Shown here piece by piece: positions 62,597 through 64,000 of a stretch of 64,000 nt of DNA. Source of the stretch: Labilibaculum sp. DW002 (GTDB lineage: Bacteria > Bacteroidota > Bacteroidia > Bacteroidales > Marinifilaceae); the NCBI RefSeq assembly GCF_029029525.1, contig NZ_JAKJSC010000008.1, forward strand, positions 62,001-126,000, written 5' to 3'. Position numbers and translations under genes: made by a program. Below the pieces are notes generated by a model that saw only the letters and a list, made by a program, of their open reading frames with translations, was not told where the DNA came from and searched no databases. Each line of letters starts with the position of its first letter. The stretch's first letter is position 1.

Positions 62597-63304
62597 TTAT
62601 TCCTTTTTCTTCTTTCTTTTAATCCTCTTCACTTTTTTACCATCGTCTGATTCTTCTACCTCTACGGTCACTTCTACCTCAACTTCACCATCTTTCTCTA
62701 CCCAAACATTATCATCTCCCGAACTTTTTATTTTAATGATTTTGTAGCCATCTTCTTCTGTTATTTGAACATCATCAGAATCGTTAAGAATGATGATTTT
62801 TTCGCCCTTTTTACCATGAGCGTCAATCATGTGCATTTTGTGCTTTCCACCTTTTAGGATTTCAATATGAATATCCTTCTCAATACAAGAATCTCCTTTG
62901 TGAATAAAAACGTTACCATCTTCATCGGAAAATTTAAACTCCTTAAGCATCTTAATTTCAAAATCTTCATCAATATCATGGTCCCCATCAGCCGTTACAT
63001 GAATTTTTCGAATTATTTTTTTGTGTTTCCCATGATGATCACCATCCTCAGAAATCCAGATTTTATGTTTCTTCATAATCGAATCAGCCATGCCATCTAA
63101 ATTCATTACTTCAATTATTTTATCATGTCCTACTCTTTCATGAAAAATGGTATCGATAATTGTTTCTTTTCCATCCTCAATTACTTTAACCTTTACATGA
63201 ACTTCATGCTTTTCATCCTTCTTTTCTTTTTCCTGAGCAAATGATCCTTGTGCAGCACATACTGCAAAGCCAATTAATAATAGATAGAGTGATAATCGTT
63301 TCAT
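62597..63304 (-). CDS. Highly charged exported protein, unknown
   Basis: 235 residues with a signal peptide (MKRLSLYLLLIGFAVCAAQGSFAQ). The mature protein is dominated by Lys, Asp, Glu and His. It has several HHGKHKK / GDHDIDEDF / KGGKHKMHMIDAHGKKG stretches, alternating beta-like segments (VHVKVKVIEDGKETIIDTIF, VEVEVTVEVEESDDG) and a basic tail ending RIKRKKKKE. It carries no known domain. It may bind metal or nucleic acid in the periplasm; that is only suggested by composition. Confidence 0.6.
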   Translation of the reverse strand: MKRLSLYLLLIGFAVCAAQGSFAQEKEKKDEKHEVHVKVKVIEDGKETIIDTIFHERVGHDKIIEVMNLDGMADSIMKKHKIWISEDGDHHGKHKKIIRKIHVTADGDHDIDEDFEIKMLKEFKFSDEDGNVFIHKGDSCIEKDIHIEILKGGKHKMHMIDAHGKKGEKIIILNDSDDVQITEEDGYKIIKIKSSGDDNVWVEKDGEVEVEVTVEVEESDDGKKVKRIKRKKKKE

Positions 63305-63420
63305 AAGTTCCTTTTTTAATTCAATAATTACTTTCTACCAACAAATTTACTACACTACTAAAATAAAGGCAGTTAAGCTTTAGCTAAAAAAAGTTAAGGA
63401 AAGGTTAAAAGGAAAACAAA

Positions 63421-63451
63421 AAAAAGCTGCTCGAAATAATCGAACAGCTTA
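63421..63451 (-). terminator. Terminator of lepA
   Basis: On the minus strand AAGCTGTTCGA and TCGAGCAGCTT pair (63451-63441 / 63435-63425) with one mismatch, and TTTTTT follows. Confidence 0.8.
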
Positions 63452-63496
63452 TTATATCAATAACTCTGACAGGAATTTGTAGTCTGTCTAGTCGTC

Positions 63497-64000
63497 TTAA
63501 TCTAGCTTAAGAACGGCTAAGAAGGCTTTTTGTGGAACTTCCACATTACCTACTTGCTTCATCTTTTTCTTACCTTTCTTTTGCTTCTCAAGAAGTTTAC
63601 GTTTACGTGTGATATCACCACCATAACATTTTGCGGTAACATCCTTACGAACCGCTTTTACAGTCTCTCTGGAAATGATTTTGGCTCCAATCGCACCTTG
63701 TATAGCAATATCAAATTGCTGACGCGGTATAAGCTCTTTCAGCTTCTCACACATTCTACGACCAAATGATTGTGCATTGTCGAAGTGAATTAAAGTTGAA
63801 AGTGCATCAACACCTTCTCCATTTAAAAGAATATCAAGTTTTACAAGTTTGGCAGCTTTAAATCCAATTTGGAAGTAGTCAAAAGATGCGTAACCTTTTG
63901 AAATACTCTTCAGCTTATCGTAGAAATCGAATACAATTTCACCTAATGGCATTTCATAAGTCAATTCTACACGATCACTCGTTAGGTATTGTTGGTTTGT
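63497..64000 (-). CDS. lepA: Elongation factor 4 (LepA), C-terminal part (5' end outside window)
   Basis: The frame is open to the window edge, so only the last 167 residues are seen. The fragment includes the EF-G-like domain V ([33 protein letters not shown]) and the LepA-specific C-terminal domain, with [43 protein letters not shown]. LepA is a GTPase that acts on stalled or mis-translocated ribosomes. The GTPase domain is beyond the window. Confidence 0.97.
   Translation of the reverse strand, partial: TNQQYLTSDRVELTYEMPLGEIVFDFYDKLKSISKGYASFDYFQIGFKAAKLVKLDILLNGEGVDALSTLIHFDNAQSFGRRMCEKLKELIPRQQFDIAIQGAIGAKIISRETVKAVRKDVTAKCYGGDITRKRKLLEKQKKGKKKMKQVGNVEVPQKAFLAVLKLD

Noticed and set aside
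1-64000. CRISPR arrays, insertion sequences, prophage, integrase or rRNA genes
   Set aside because: No direct-repeat/spacer array, transposase, integrase, phage structural gene or rRNA signature was found while reading both strands.

Overview
The window reads as a chromosomal segment of a low-GC (visibly AT-rich) anaerobic or facultative member of the Bacteroidota. Four things support this. Exact or near-exact copies of the Bacteroidota promoter pattern (TTTG about 18-20 bases before TAnnTTTG) lie in front of many genes. A protein ends in a type IX secretion (T9SS) sorting domain. There is a LytTR two-component system whose kinase has a periplasmic propeller. The ExbB/ExbD operon has the ExbB - small membrane protein - ExbD - ExbD layout. 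A complete lysine-fermentation cluster points towards the Marinilabiliales/Odoribacter side of the phylum, but that placement is an inference.

Layout. 1-4.7 kb: the C-terminal part of a tricorn-like S41 peptidase, a gene-free stretch with strong RNA hairpins, an S9 (glutamyl-endopeptidase-like) secreted peptidase and a HutD-family protein. 4.7-15.5 kb: an envelope block. It has a LytTR response regulator and propeller sensor kinase on the minus strand. Facing away on the plus strand are a secreted beta-helix protein, a 1189-residue T9SS-secreted repeat protein, an outer-membrane barrel and an S41-type lipoprotein. The space between the kinase and the first secreted gene holds repeated 10-base sites two helical turns apart, directly upstream of a likely promoter. 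15.7-16.8 kb: an orphan ATP-grasp enzyme.

16.9-31.2 kb (all minus strand): a lysine to acetate plus butyrate plus ammonia cluster. In transcription order it is ctfA, kal, kce, kdd, kamA, kamB, kamC, kamD, kamE, ctfB, thiolase, acyl-CoA dehydrogenase, etfB, etfA. KamA makes beta-lysine, KamDE make 3,5-diaminohexanoate, and KamBC are the presumed reactivase of KamDE. Kdd, Kce and Kal lead to crotonyl-CoA. The dehydrogenase and EtfAB reduce it to butyryl-CoA, and CtfAB plus thiolase close the cycle through acetoacetate. The two CoA-transferase subunits are separated by the whole kam block.

31.7-64 kb: mostly housekeeping. It includes a membrane protein, a zinc peptidase, an acyltransferase, three small conserved proteins, an RprXY-like two-component system and acpP-fabF-rnc. 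These are followed by purN, an M23 peptidase, two YitT-family proteins, leuS, an unusual tRNA-Arg(CCG), the TonB-energising ExbB/ExbD operon, asparaginase and TatD. The last stretch holds gdhA, dprA, a small barrel, apt, aroA, deoD, tadA, aspS, a highly charged periplasmic protein and the end of lepA. No insertion sequence, prophage, CRISPR array or rRNA was seen. The most unusual items are the LytTR operator region with its surface-protein module, a promoter-terminator pair around a ~90-nt RNA near 38.1 kb, the tRNA-Arg with a degenerate T arm, and a structured gene-free region near 1.3-1.55 kb.
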